The notes below the pieces were generated by a model. That model was not told the origin of the DNA. It saw nothing but the letters and a program-made list of their open reading frames with translations, and ran no database searches. A program made the translations under genes and the position numbers. 64,000 nt of DNA from Agapanthus africanus (lineage: Eukaryota > Streptophyta > Magnoliopsida > Asparagales > Amaryllidaceae), in contig JASDDO010000001.1 in the NCBI GenBank assembly GCA_030015575.1, forward strand, positions 518,439,772 through 518,503,771, given 5' to 3'. Shown piece after piece: positions 23,991 to 34,830 of the stretch (its first letter is position 1; every line of letters begins with the position of its first letter).

Positions 23991-25501
23991 AATGCCCTCC
24001 ACTACTCTGCCCACGTAAAATATGTACGTGGGTTAAGTAGTGCAAAGTAATACCTCGCCACATGTTTGATGGTTTAGAAAACAGGTCTAGATCCCTGCTA
24101 ATTAAGGCTTTGTCCATCTTCATAAGCCGTAAGGGTCTCATGAATGTATTTCTCCCTATGAGTCGAGAGGACCTCATATGTGCATATTCTCCTTAGGAGT
24201 CGTGAGGATTCCTAAGTGTCCATAGCTTTCATGAGTCGTAAGGATCTCACGAAGGTATTTTCTCCTCACGAGTTGAGAGGACCCGTAAGTGGCTTCTTCA
24301 CTTCATTAATATTTTGGTTAACCAATAAAGGATGTCTTGAATGCAGCTTTGTTGAATGTGTCCTATGGATAGTATACAAGAGTCAGTATTGACTTACTTA
24401 TAGGGCAGCGATGACTTAGAAAACGGGTTTATATCCCTGTCGTCTAAGGCTTTTCAACTTTATGAGCCGTGAGGGTGTTATAAAGATGTTTCTCCCTACG
24501 AGTTGAGAGGATATCGCAGGTGTAGCCTAACATGAAATATAGATAACCCTTTCCAATATAGGAGTCCGTTAGATTTGTGGTACTGGGTTAAGTTCATCGT
24601 ACCGTCCGTTTGCTGATATATTCTCGAAGTATAGTCCCTTAGATTGCGGCTTGAGTAGCCATGCATCTGTCGTGTCTCTGACCCCTTTCAAGTCTGGACA
24701 AGACGTTTTCAAATAATTTTCTTAGGTTGGAATATCCTCATTAACATCGGAACATCCAGCGTTAGGTATCGCTATGGCTCTTTACTTAAAGTTAGGCTCT
24801 ATTTGGAGCCCCGATGAATCATGATTGCATCCCTCTAGGGTGAGATGATATCCAATGGTCTTTAGGCTTTGTATGTATTGCCATCAAGACTCGAAATTAG
24901 GAATATGCCATCACTTCGTTTTTTTTGATGATGCCACGCTTATTCTTCACTAAAGAGGGGTAGACATCCATATGACCTCTATACTTTATATATCGCCATC
25001 GAGATCCAGAGCTAGAAATATGCCATCACTCCGCTTTGATTTAACCCTTTGGTCCATGTTGACGTCGCATATGCACCCTGCTGGAATGAGAAGGAATGCC
25101 GAGATGATCTCTAGGCTGTAGATATTGCCATTGAGATCTGGAGCTAGGAATATACCATTGCTCCACTTTGATCTGATCTTTTGGTCCATGTTGACGTTGC
25201 GTTCGCATCCTGCTGGCATGAGGAGGAACGTCGAGATGATCTCTAGGCTGTATATGTTGCCATCGAGATCTGGAGCTAGGATTTTTTCGTCACTTCACTT
25301 TTTCTTTGGTTTCTTAAAGCTTTGTTGACACCGCGTCTGTACTCTGCTGAGTAAGAAGAATGTCAAATTAGTCTTTAGGTCGCATATATTGTCATCGAGA
25401 CTTGGAGTTAGGAATATGCCTTTACTCTATCTTTGATTTGACCTTTTTGGCCTTTGTTGACATTGCATCTGCATCTTGCTGGAACAAGAAGGAATATCTA
25501 T
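23991..25501 (-). mobile_element. Tat-3 3' internal region (repeat-rich, non-coding)
   Basis: Begins with the complement of a polypurine tract, then modules homologous to the Tat-1 3' zone at 39780-42450: ATGAGTCGAGAGGA and AGGAGTCGTGAGGATTCC hairpin units at about 24110-24300 and 24450-24520. From 24840 it is a ~130 bp tandem repeat. The antisense PMD-like gene present in Tat-1 is absent here. The sequence stops at about 25500, where the Angela-like LTR begins. Confidence 0.8.
24840..25500. repeat. ~130 bp tandem repeat, about five diverged units
   Basis: The marker TCTCTAGGCTG or TCTTTAGGC followed by TTGCCATCGAGATCTGGAGC recurs near 24856, 24975, 25104, 25235 and 25370, a spacing of 119-135 bp. 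A related ~123 bp repeat lies in Tat-1 at 41146-41410. Confidence 0.8.
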
Positions 25502-27172
25502 TGGTGTTCGGTGCTCACGCCGTGGAGGCCACGGCTAAGACGGAAGCGAAAACAAAAACTTTATGCAAGCACCAAACATGCTCAAAAGAGAGCAAGAAGA
25601 AGGAGAAGGAGGTGTGAAAAATGGCTAAGTGTTTTCAACATGAAGCATGAACTCAAGAATGTGGAGAATGAAAAATCTAAGTGTAGAAAGTGAATGGTTT
25701 TGCTTTTTTAACCATGCATCAATAGGGCATCCAAATCATATCAACATTAAATAGCCAAGCCATACTCATTTACATGTTTACAACTATGCTTCATGCCACC
25801 TCACCCTCCACCTCACTTCCATTTAATTTTTTAAAAAGAAAATCAAATATGTGGTGTCCTTCTTCTAGGAGCATTCCCGTATAAATACGGAATACTTCAC
25901 CCGGTATACGTGTCGCTACATATACGTGTATCCGTATAAAAATACGGATAGCACCAAAGAGAGAAAATGAATAGTGAACAATACTACTAAATATATATAT
26001 ATATATAAATTATTAAATCAAAACCTGATTTAATAATTTGGCTTAATCCTAAGCCGGCTAGTATTATCAACCATCCGATTAAAGTCCGTGTATCCCGTAC
26101 ATGTATTTAATCGGACCCCTACACGTACCAATGTACGGATCCTACATCTATTGCCTGAACTGGGAAAACCCTCTGCGCGGGACTCTAAAGACTCGACAAT
26201 ACGCCGGCAGTGACTCTAAAAACCCTCTGCACGTCAGCGACACTAGAAGTACGTAACGGTTACCCAGGTACTTGCCGAAAGAGGGGTCGACAATCAAATA
26301 CGTCCTCACCCTACTGAGCCTGAATGTGACAATCTCCGTACAGTCCGGTCTCTTCGTCAAAGAGTATCGCATATCAGATCTAGAGGGTGGATAACGTCAG
26401 ACCCTTACTAACCCGATAAATCGTGTCTGAGTCAAGCTCATCACCAAAAGAGATACTACTGATCAACTATCAATAAACCTCATCCACCATGGCTATGGAT
26501 TTAAGGTGATAACCAACTGAACACAGCGCGACATCGACTCCTAATATCAGGAGTGACAAATCCCTAACAATCGACCACTGCCTCCATGTGGCTCAGGGCT
26601 GTACCCAACTAAAACCTGTTTACACGACTCCTTTGAGCCGTGGTAGGGTAGTAATCAAAGTACATTGGGAACTCACACGAGACAAACGACGATCTCAGGT
26701 CAAAGGACTAACCTGCACTCATGCCACCTGAGAACTTCCATCTGACGATAGATATAATACCATATAGAAGTTTTCGGCGAGTTCGTCCGGTGTACTCACC
26801 TCCAGTGAGCACCTCTATACTATCTTAGGTGACACAACACCAATGGCTTGTGAGACCAGCCACTGCCTCTCGTCGGGGTCTAGAAACGTATACACTGGTC
26901 TACTCTGGAATATCAATGCCCAGTCTCGATACTCATATGACTAGGGATATTTAAGGATGTGCTTATGGACAACCCAACTCCCACATATATGATCGCTATC
27001 ATAATGCTGGTTGTCAAGCAACAATCCTACGGGCTTCATCAATAATGAAGACAAACCAGATAGTATACTATCATCTTGAGTAAGACTGTTATACCTGTAT
27101 AAGTTCTCCCTCAATTATCATAAACGCCTACTTACAATCACAATAATTGCCTTGAGGGCACTATATCCAACA
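25502..27172 (-). mobile_element. Angela-like copia 3' LTR, diverged, about 1.67 kb
   Basis: Homologous to the LTR at 48763, read in reverse: the blocks GCCTCCATGTGGCTC, CCTTTGAGCCGTGGTAGG and CTCACACGAGACAAA are shared. The right end CTATATCCAACA is followed directly by ATCTCCCACCTGCACTT, the complement of the Angela-type polypurine tract. That marks it as the 3' LTR of a minus-strand copy. The left boundary is placed where Tat-3 sequence stops and the faint homology GAAAACAAAAACTTT begins, and may be off by several bases. This copy is much older than that at 48763. Confidence 0.85.
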
Positions 27173-29574
27173 ATCTCCCACCTGCACTTAAGGCCAATTA
27201 TTGCAGTATCGCGTATCCACAGCTCGTGTGCTACCGAATACCTAACTTCTCTACTAATCAATTTCGCAAACTATGTTTGTGAAACTTAATGTGTTTGAGA
27301 AACAGCCTCAGTGGGTGGATCCGCTACAATGTTCCAACTTCATCTCTCTATATCTCAACTTTGCGAAGATCAACAATCTCCCAAACTGAGCGATACCCCT
27401 CCTCAAGAATTTGTCTGGATACTTGATGGGACCAAGTTCATAAATGAACAACTCCATCCAACAAACTTCTTGGGCTGTATTCTCTATTGAGTCATAACCA
27501 ACATCTTGCACCATGATTACCTCAGTATTCCTATTGGAACACTATCCAATACCCTGATCCTCAGAAGAGGCTAACTTAAAACTCTGACAGCATCTTGTCA
27601 ACTAGGTCACCTTGGAAGCCTGAACCGATAACTGCTTTTCGGAGGAGGCCGCCGTTACCTTATACGAAGAACATCCACTTATGTTCATTCTGCTTCCCAA
27701 TGTTTCTCCATGATTGGATTAATATATGTTTATTGCAACTAGTGCAAAAGCAATATCTGGTGTTGTACAAGACATTGTATGATTGACTCAATTGCTTAAG
27801 CAAATGATATGTCATTCATGCCAGTCCATCTCCTCATCAGTCTAGAAGACATCCTTTTTAGAGAGGGTGACTCCATCACCTGCGGGTACATCACCACGCC
27901 AAGAGTCATCCATTCTAAAATATTTTTAGAATGCTGTCTAACTACCCGATTGGGGAACTTTCCAAATCTAGATCTAAAACCATAAATCTAGTCATCAGAA
28001 TTCCTGATATATTATCTATATCCAACGCGGAGAAAACATTATGCGACAACTAAAGTTTGACCGATTGTAGTATAGAAACATCACTTTCTATTTGGAGTAT
28101 GCCATCCAAATCCCAGGACAGTACTCCTTACATCCTTCTTACTAGGTTCATCTATTATTTTGATGAAGTCAATCACCTTGACTGTCACATCAAAAACAGA
28201 TGATCTGTCTCCGCTATCCATGCTTTAATCTACGAATAGACATAAGCAACTTGCACACTTTCCGCTGCTCCCACTGACTACGATAACCCTCTGGCAGAGT
28301 AATATACACGTGCACTTCCAAAATCCCATTTGGAAAGACGTTATAGCCATCCACCTGCCAGATATCATAGCCAAGAACTGCATCGGCGCCAAGTCGTATC
28401 CATATGGACTTCAGTGTAGACACCGAAGTAAAAGTCACATCACAATCCACAACAAGTATTTGATGAAAACTCTTTACAACAAGTCTAGACTTATTAAGTT
28501 AGTACCTTTTCACCTGCACAGATCTCGAAAGATCTACTTACTCCTAATGGGTTTCACCCCATCAGAAGCACCCACAAAAGTCCAAAATCCATGATTTGCT
28601 GAAGTGCGTGGAGTCCATCTTGGGTATGAAGCATTTGGTCACCTGAAAGTTACCACTTCCTATGACCTGCTGATAACAAGTAGGGGGAATAGCAGTGCCA
28701 AGTCATATTCGTATAGACTTCAGCATAGACACCGAAGTAAAAATCTCATCATAATCCAAAACGGGTATTTGATGAAACTCTTTATAACAAGTCTAGCCTT
28801 ATTAGGTTAATACATTTCCACCTGCACAGATCTCGAAAGATCTACTTGCTCCTAATGGGTTTTACCCCTTCAGGAGCACCCAGCAAAGTCCAAAATCTAT
28901 AATTTGCTGAAGTGCGTGGAGTCCATCTTGGATATAAAGTATGTGGTCACCTGGAAGTTACCACTTTCTATGACCTGTTGATAACTAGTAGGGCTATCAT
29001 CACCATGATGCTGACCTCCCTGTCACCGTCTACGAGAAAACCGAAGTATCTCTCGGGTGTCTGAGGTCACCTACTAAAATCTGCGGAGTGGCTAATGGTT
29101 TGTCAAGTCCAATTGAATTTTTAGGTTCTACTAAATTTTTGGTAACCATTTGTGGTTCTAGAATCACTTCCAATTCTACCATACTCCCACTAGTTTCTTT
29201 TGCAAAAAGATTCCTTCTATAAAAAGGTGGCGAGCCAAGAACAATATAACTACTGATCTTGAAAATGGTTGAACCAAAATCTTAGTGAATGCTTGGGATA
29301 ATCCACAAACCGCCATTACCGAAGCGTGCCTTGAGTTTTTCCGATTCTGCTTTTAAACAAGAACCGGATAACTCCATATCTCAACAACCTCAAGATATGT
29401 AACCATTCTATGTCCAAATAGAATCAAGGCACAAATTTAGATGGAACCAGATTAAAAAATCATGCAGCTGTTTCCAGTGCATATCACCTAATGGGAAAAT
29501 GCCAATACATCATTACTCATCATGGAGCGCATTCACGGATGAGTAACCTATGAGATAATTAAGTTCTCAATATT
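27173..29574 (-). mobile_element. Angela-like copia internal region, RT and RNase H, fossil
   Basis: Minus-strand sequence homologous to the internal region at about 54700-56479. A copia reverse transcriptase block is legible at 28214-28450 (VYITLPEGYRSQ, VCKLLMSI). The copy is broken at many points and truncated at 29574. It contains a 309 bp tandem duplication. Confidence 0.85.
28388..29005 (-). repeat. 309 bp tandem duplication inside Angela-like copy
   Basis: GCCAAGTC...ATGGACTTCAG at 28388 repeats at 28697 as GCCAAGTC...TAGACTTCAG, and the two units stay aligned to about 29000. They have diverged from each other by several percent, so the duplication is old. Confidence 0.85.
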
Positions 29575-31373
29575 TGTAACACCCTAGTTCATTTATACCA
29601 GTTCTTTTTGTGTATTTCTTTATTATGGTATTTTCCTGATTTACTGTGTTTTGGGTGCGAATAGTGTTTTTGACATTGTATTGCATCCGACCCAACCCGC
29701 TTGCTTGAAACTTGTTTGATTCATATTTATGAATTATCTTGACTTGTTACATAGACTTGTGCACGTTCATAAATACTGCATACTGGCATTTTATCTGGCA
29801 TTGTATATTTTACCATATAACATTTTATGTCACGTAAAATATTTTTAAAATACATTGCATGGCCTGCTTGATACCCCTAACCCTGTGGTAGCATCCACGC
29901 ATCTTGTTTCTGTCCCGTTCAGTGAAACGGACTTGTTTGGATGGCTATGCGTATGTAGCTGCATCCGTTCTTGGGGGTATGCATTTTCGTTACCCGGACA
30001 TTCATTTTTGATTTTGGTTGACACGTATATTAACCGTATTTTCAAACCATAATTTTAGACCCAACCCGGACATGTTTTGGACTATTTTTGTATTAGCCAT
30101 AAAACTCAAAATATATAATATTATATCCTTCTTATATATTTTAAACTGTTTTATGTTTTATATTATTCTATATATATATTTTTATATATATATCTTATCC
30201 TAATCTAATACCAACAGTTAGTTTTATGTGTATAAGATATTTCATTAATTAATATTTAATCTAATCTCAGCAACCCATTCCCATTCTGTCTCTCTCTCCT
30301 CTTACTATATATATATATTCCTTTCACACCCCATACTTCTTTTTCCTAGCCGACGTCTTCTCTCTCCTCTCTCATTTTCGTTTACCCGCCTTGATTCTCG
30401 CTCGAACCCACGCCTCGTCTCACCGCCGGCGACCACGTCGTCGTCGCCTCATCTCCTCGACCTCACTTCCTCTCTCCCCGCTCATCTCTCTCCCCCTGCA
30501 ACCTTTCCCAACGAGAAGCCCACGACCCAAGAACCCGCGACCCATCCTCGCTGCACCCTCCTCGCCGGCGATCCCTCGTCGTCGCCTCACCCCTCGCGGC
30601 CACCCTCTCCTCACCTCTCTCCTCTCTTCTTCCCGAGCTCACCAATCTCACCCCAACAACCCTGCACGACCCCAAGAAAAGCCACTGCCTTGTCGTCGAT
30701 CCTCGCCGGAGATCCGACCCCGTCGACCACCATCGACGTCACCCACCTTGCCGCCTTCTCTGAGCACAGAGCCTCACCCAAACCCCAGTTATCTTTTCTT
30801 TCTTCTTCCTCTTCTTCTTCTCTTGCTTTCTTGATTCTTAATTTCCGGTCATCGCCTGTACCGTGGCCGTCACCGACGATCCGAGCAACCCAATGGACAT
30901 CCCCAGCCAGCGTGGTTACCCTTTTGCCTTGCTTGGACCCGTCCCGTGTGCCGTGCGTGCGTTGCGACATTTTACCGACGTCGGACGTGCCGTGCGTATC
31001 CGTATCGCGATCCATCGAGGCAAGTTTATCTTGCTACATGCTACATTACTTTATATACATCTATTTTAACAAATATAATACTGGTATTTCAAATTATGCA
31101 CCCTATGTTTACTTTTACAGTTTTTCGACATCCGTCTGCACCCGTACGTGTTACTTTACTTCTAGCGCATGCAAACTTATCTTGTTACATACCATACTAC
31201 AATATACTGCTTCCAATGGAATATTTACATCTCATATTGCTTAGTTGTACATCCCACATTACCATTGTACAGTTTTACTGTTTTCGGATACCCGTTTGCA
31301 TCCATCTCATTTAAAATATATATAACCGCATCTATAGATCACATTAATACATAATACTGATGTTTTAACACCC
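29575..31373 (+). mobile_element. Tekay/Del-like gypsy LTR, truncated by Tat-1
   Basis: Starts TGTAACACCCTAG, a common chromoviral LTR head. It has a plus-strand TATA region (TATATATATA near 30307) followed by a CT-rich leader and a GC-rich block with CGCCGGCGA, the usual layout of Tekay/Del LTRs. No 3' end is identified before Tat-1 begins at 31374. The proline/arginine-rich open frame at 30391-30834 is leader sequence, not a gene. Confidence 0.6.
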
Positions 31374-31619
31374 TATTCCCCGCCGAAAGACGCAGACGAA
31401 GACGCGGCGGACGTCTTGTCTGAATTTCGGGGCAGATGCTAATTGGTGCTATCCGTCCACCTCTCCGAAGATGCCAAGTTGATTTATGGCACCATGTATC
31501 GAAGGTTTAAACGGATGCGGCCGATGTAGCAGACTTCGTCAGATTCCCACTCGTTTGAGGGGTTTTTGATTGTGGGGACGCTCTTCCCTGCAGGCGCAAG
31601 CCCCTACAGTTAATTACAC

Positions 31620-31634
31620 TACCGCATCGCGGTA
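31620..31634. other. Tat LTR stem-loop near 3' end (Tat-1 form)
   Basis: Stem TACCGC / GCGGTA with loop ATC between GTTAATTACAC and ACAACTTTC. The same stem-loop occurs in the 5' LTR at 62370-62384. Confidence 0.75.
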
Positions 31635-31924
31635 ACAACTTTCTCCTTCTCCAGATGGTCACTTCGTGTCGTGGGTGTTTGTTTTGTGTTTGGTTGTCCG
31701 TGGATTGTATACGGAGACTAATTTGTGTTGTCGCCCGTAGGGCGTGGATTAGTGCAAATCCGTATTTTCTTAGATTTGGGTTTGGGGGTTGGTTTAAGGA
31801 TACGTTAGTCTCATTTGAGACTAAGATCAACTTAAACGTTTGTTAAGGACACGTTAGTCTAATTTTAGACTAAGATCAACTTAACGGGATCGTTTAGATC
31901 CAACAAAAGAGCATTTGGGCTCAA

Positions 31925-32275
31925 TTGTTTAGTTTAGGGACATTGCGGTCGATTACCAGTTTAAGGACATAGTGGTCCAATACCAGTTTAAGGACATAGT
32001 GGTCCAATGTTAGTTTAAGGACATTACGGTCCAAGGTTAAGGACATCGTAGTCTGTGGGTTTAAAGGGACCCCACAGTCCGAGGTTAAGGACATCGTAGT
32101 CCGTGGGTTTAAAGGGACCCCACAGTCCAGGTTAAGGACATCGTAGTCCATGGGCTTAAGGACCCCACAGTCTGAGGTTAGGGACATCGTAGTCCGTGGG
32201 TTTAAAGGGACCCCACAGTCCGAGGTTAGGGACATCATAGTCCATGAGTTTAAGGACCCCACAGTCCGTAGAAAT
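31925..32275. repeat. Tandem repeat with GGAC...GTCC mini-hairpins, 3' LTR
   Basis: Units of the form AAGGACATAGTGGTCCA and GGTTAAGGACATCGTAGTCC alternate with GGGACCCCACAGTCC. Every unit contains a short GGAC/GTCC inverted repeat. The array has about ten GGAC/GTCC pairs. It is repeated in the 5' LTR (62675-63025), and a shorter related run lies beyond the integrase at 42640-42770. Confidence 0.85.
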
Positions 32276-33007
32276 GTGTGGTTGTCGGGACCCGTCACCT
32301 CTCTGAAGACGTTGAAGGATTACAACGACAAGTATTAGAGGAGTAAAGAGATGTACCCTTGAACCGGTGTGAGTTGGTTGAAAGATCTATAGTCCAGTTT
32401 GGGACTGAGATCTGTTAAATATTCGTGAGCAGATGGGCTCAATTGAATATAAGTTGAGGACTTATGGCCAATCTTGGGCTAAGTCCAATAAATGTTTAAC
32501 ATTTTGCTGTTCTGGGCTGTTGAGCCTTTACTTGAGCTTGGCCCTTTTAATAATGCAGAGCATCAGATCCTGACAATTATTGTCTTGTATTGAATGCATA
32601 GCATTTATCAGAACAATGTGTGTTCTGACAGCGCGCCATGTGGCGTGCCAGGGGCTTTGCGCCAATTAAAGAGCGTATTGCGCTTCTGTCGGGTAGCGCA
32701 CATGAAAAGGACACGTGTCGCGCTTAGCGCTAAGCGCTAGTTTATTAGCGCATTGCGCTTCCAATTTATGAGCGCCTTGCGCTGATTTAATGGCGCACCG
32801 GTGAGTGACACATGGCGCGCTTGGCGCTGAGCGCCAGCCCATGAGCGCAATGCTCTGTTTCAAAAGCGCAAAGCGCAAATTGTGTCTGCGGTTGACACGT
32901 GGCATGCTTTGGCGCTGAGCGCCGGTCCAAGGAGCACAAAAGCGCAGTTCAAGAGTGCAAGGCACTTTCCAATAGTGCAAAGCGCATTTGATCAAATTTA
33001 TGATCAG

Positions 33008-33613
33008 GGAACAAATTTATGTTCCTTTAAAAGAGACTTTGTCTCAAGATTCAAGAACAACAGTTCTTATTTTTGAAAGGCTTTGCCTTTATAGATCAAT
33101 GATCTGTGAATGAAGTAAGTACTTCTTTTATTTTTATGATTAGATCTTTTGATCTCTTTTTTTTTATTAAAGACCTTGGTCTTATGTAGATCTATGATCT
33201 TTTTAGAAGATGGTTCTTCTTTTTACGAGATGATTTCATCTCTGTGGTTCAAGAACTAGTTCTTTATCTTGAAGATGAAGGAATGATCTTCTTTTTCTAA
33301 AGGCTTGCCTTTCTTTCTCTTTGAGTTTTCTCAAAGTTTGTAGGGGGTTTCTCTCTATCAGACTTGAAGTCTTGGGGCCTTTATATAGGGCAAATTGATT
33401 TGTTAAATCAGTTGAAGAGATCTTTCTCTGATTGATTTGGGGATGTTTCCCCACCGTTGGATCTTTGATCCAAGGGCTTCTGTTTTACAGAAGGCAATCT
33501 TCTTGTTTTTAACAAGATTGGAAAGATCTTTCCATAACAGAATTTTATTTTGATTAGTTAATGATTTATTATTAGTAGATCTTTTGATCTGACGGTGGGG
33601 ATTTTTTAATCCC
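33008..33613. repeat. Dense array of heterogeneous mini-hairpins in Tat-1 LTR
   Basis: Sixteen perfect short inverted repeats with 2-9 base loops lie between 33008 and 33372. Examples: GAGAC-ttt-GTCTC 33033-33045, AAAGGC-ttt-GCCTTT 33076-33090, AAGACC-tt-GGTCTT 33170-33183, GAGATGA-tt-TCATCTC 33227-33242, CTTTGAG-tttt-CTCAAAG 33319-33336. About nine more follow to 33613, including TTGGATC-ttt-GATCCAA and CTTCTG-tttta-CAGAAG. Stem sequences are mostly unrelated to each other. Confidence 0.9.
33381..33387 (-). promoter_or_regulatory. Tat-1 3' LTR TATA box
   Basis: TATATAA on the minus strand, followed in LTR sense by AGGCCCCAAG. It points out of the element to the left. The 5' LTR should carry the same promoter, but that part lies beyond the nested insertion at 63575. 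Confidence 0.7.
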
Positions 33614-33880
33614 AGCGCCAGCGCACCTTGCGCCAGCGCACCCGTGTTCGACACGTGGCGCGCAGCGCAGAGCGCAGCGTAATTGCGCTAGCGCACCCGT
33701 GTTCGACACGTGGCGCGCAGCGCAGAGCGCTGGATCTGAAGTGTTACTTCAACTTTTAAATTTTAAATTTCAAATTTTAAAACAGAGTTTTGCTCTGATT
33801 GGGGGTGCGCTGCCTAGGGCGCAGCGCTCCTGGCGCTGGCGTGTCTGCTTTTGACACGTGGCGCGCAGCGCGCAGAATCT
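33610..33880. repeat. U3 repeat with GACACGTGGCGCGC modules
   Basis: GTTCGACACGTGGCGCGCAG occurs twice about 62 bp apart, and a third related copy (TTGACACGTGGCGCGCAG) lies near 33853. Each contains the G-box CACGTG, a bZIP/bHLH target core. Related single copies lie at about 32705 and 32893. Confidence 0.8.
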
Positions 33881-33946
33881 GAAGCGTTGCTTCAATTTTT
33901 GAATTTTGAAATTCAAATTAGAGCTTTGCTCTGATTGGGGGAAACA

Positions 33947-33961
33947 AATGCCCCCCCACCG
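33947..33961 (-). promoter_or_regulatory. Tat-1 polypurine tract
   Basis: On the minus strand GGTGGGGGGGCATT directly precedes the LTR head TGTTTCC. This is the expected plus-strand primer for reverse transcription and fixes the inner edge of the 3' LTR. Confidence 0.85.
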
Positions 33962-34050
33962 TTGCGCTTACGTGGCACACACGTAAGTGCAGCGGTGGCA
34001 ACATCTGAGCCCTTGGATCAACTCAGAAGTTGAAGAGGCAGTTCAGTGCC

Positions 34051-34060
34051 TATAAATAGG
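34051..34060 (+). promoter_or_regulatory. TATA box of the antisense gene in Tat-1
   Basis: TATAAATAGG on the plus strand, about 105 bp inside the internal region next to the 3' LTR. A TATA box here, an untranslated exon ending CAG/GTAAA at 34165, and a strong acceptor at 34825 form a coherent promoter and 5' end. Transcription is not shown. Confidence 0.65.
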
Positions 34061-34165
34061 ACCTTTGGTCCCTTAGATGATTTTCATCTTCTTCTTGAGA
34101 ATTTTATTCAGAACCTTGCTCTTCAATTAAGAACTTTCAAGAGTCAGAACTCTTTCCAAATTCAG

Positions 34166-34825
34166 GTAAAATTAAAATTTTTAATAAATTAGGGTTTTTA
34201 CCCATTAACAGAGCCTTGCTCTTCATAGATCTTTGATCTAAAGAAAAACCCTTTTAGGGTTTCATTAATAGAGCCTTGCTCTCATGAACCCATAGATCTA
34301 AAGAGATCTGTTCTTGGGGTTTCTTATCCCATGAATCAGAGCTCTGCTCTTTTGATAATTTGTAGATCTTTTGATCTTTGATGAAGAACTCTTAAGAGTT
34401 TTTTTATGGATCTTGAAGATCCCAAAATTTTAATTCTCAAGAATTAATTTTAATTAATCTTTGATGGATTTTCCATCATCATTACAGAGCCAGGCTCTTT
34501 AAGGAATTTTATTCCTTCATGATTAGAGTGTGACAAGTGTCACTCTGTTATAGAGCTTTGCTCTCAAAGGGAGATTTTCTCCTTTTCCCGAGGGATTTCT
34601 CATTCAATAAGAAAATCCTTGAGGATCTCCTCATCAATTGACAGTCTCATCCAATGATGAGGCTGTTTTATTAATTGATGCATTGTCATCCTGATTTTGT
34701 GGGTCCCCCTTTGGTCCCCTTTCCACTGCATTGCAGTGTAGTACAAATTTTAAAGTACCGAGTGTCAGAATTTTTAAAATTAAATTATAGCACTGACAGT
34801 TGATTTCTGTCCCTCTTTTTTGCAG
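34166..34825 (+). other. Predicted 5' UTR intron of the antisense gene
   Basis: A donor CAG/GTAAAA and an acceptor CCCTCTTTTTTGCAG/GCGAC bound 660 bp of AT-rich sequence. The first ATG of the gene follows five bases after the acceptor. The intron contains many mini-hairpins (AGAGC-ttt-GCTCT, GATGGA-tttt-CCATC, AAGGAA-tttta-TTCCTT). Confidence 0.6.
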
Positions 34826-34830
34826 GCGAC

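Larger units (their letters stand above)
31374..33946 (-). mobile_element. Tat-1 3' LTR, 2573 bp
   Basis: On the minus strand it begins TGTTTCCCCCAATCAG and ends with CGGCGGGGAA plus a slightly altered terminus. The 5' LTR edge (62136) gives the intact end ACA. A minus-strand TATA box (TATATAA) lies at 33381-33387. The part after the promoter carries a dense mini-hairpin array (33008-33372), GCGC-rich repeats (32630-32960) and GGAC...GTCC repeats (31925-32275). U3 (33610-33880) has repeated GACACGTGGCGCGC modules. Confidence 0.93.

Noticed and set aside
27595-28810. Plus-strand open frames in the old Angela-like copy
   Set aside because: The element reads on the minus strand, where copia RT similarity is found. 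The plus frames have none.
30391-30834. 147-residue proline/arginine/serine-rich open frame
   Set aside because: It lies downstream of a TATA region in the CT- and GC-rich leader of a Tekay-like LTR, and overlapping frames are open on both strands.
31921-32298. Repeat protein with MSLTSDCGV units (also 62671-63048)
   Set aside because: The open frame follows the GGAC...GTCC tandem repeat in the LTR. It has no start context and no homology is recognised.
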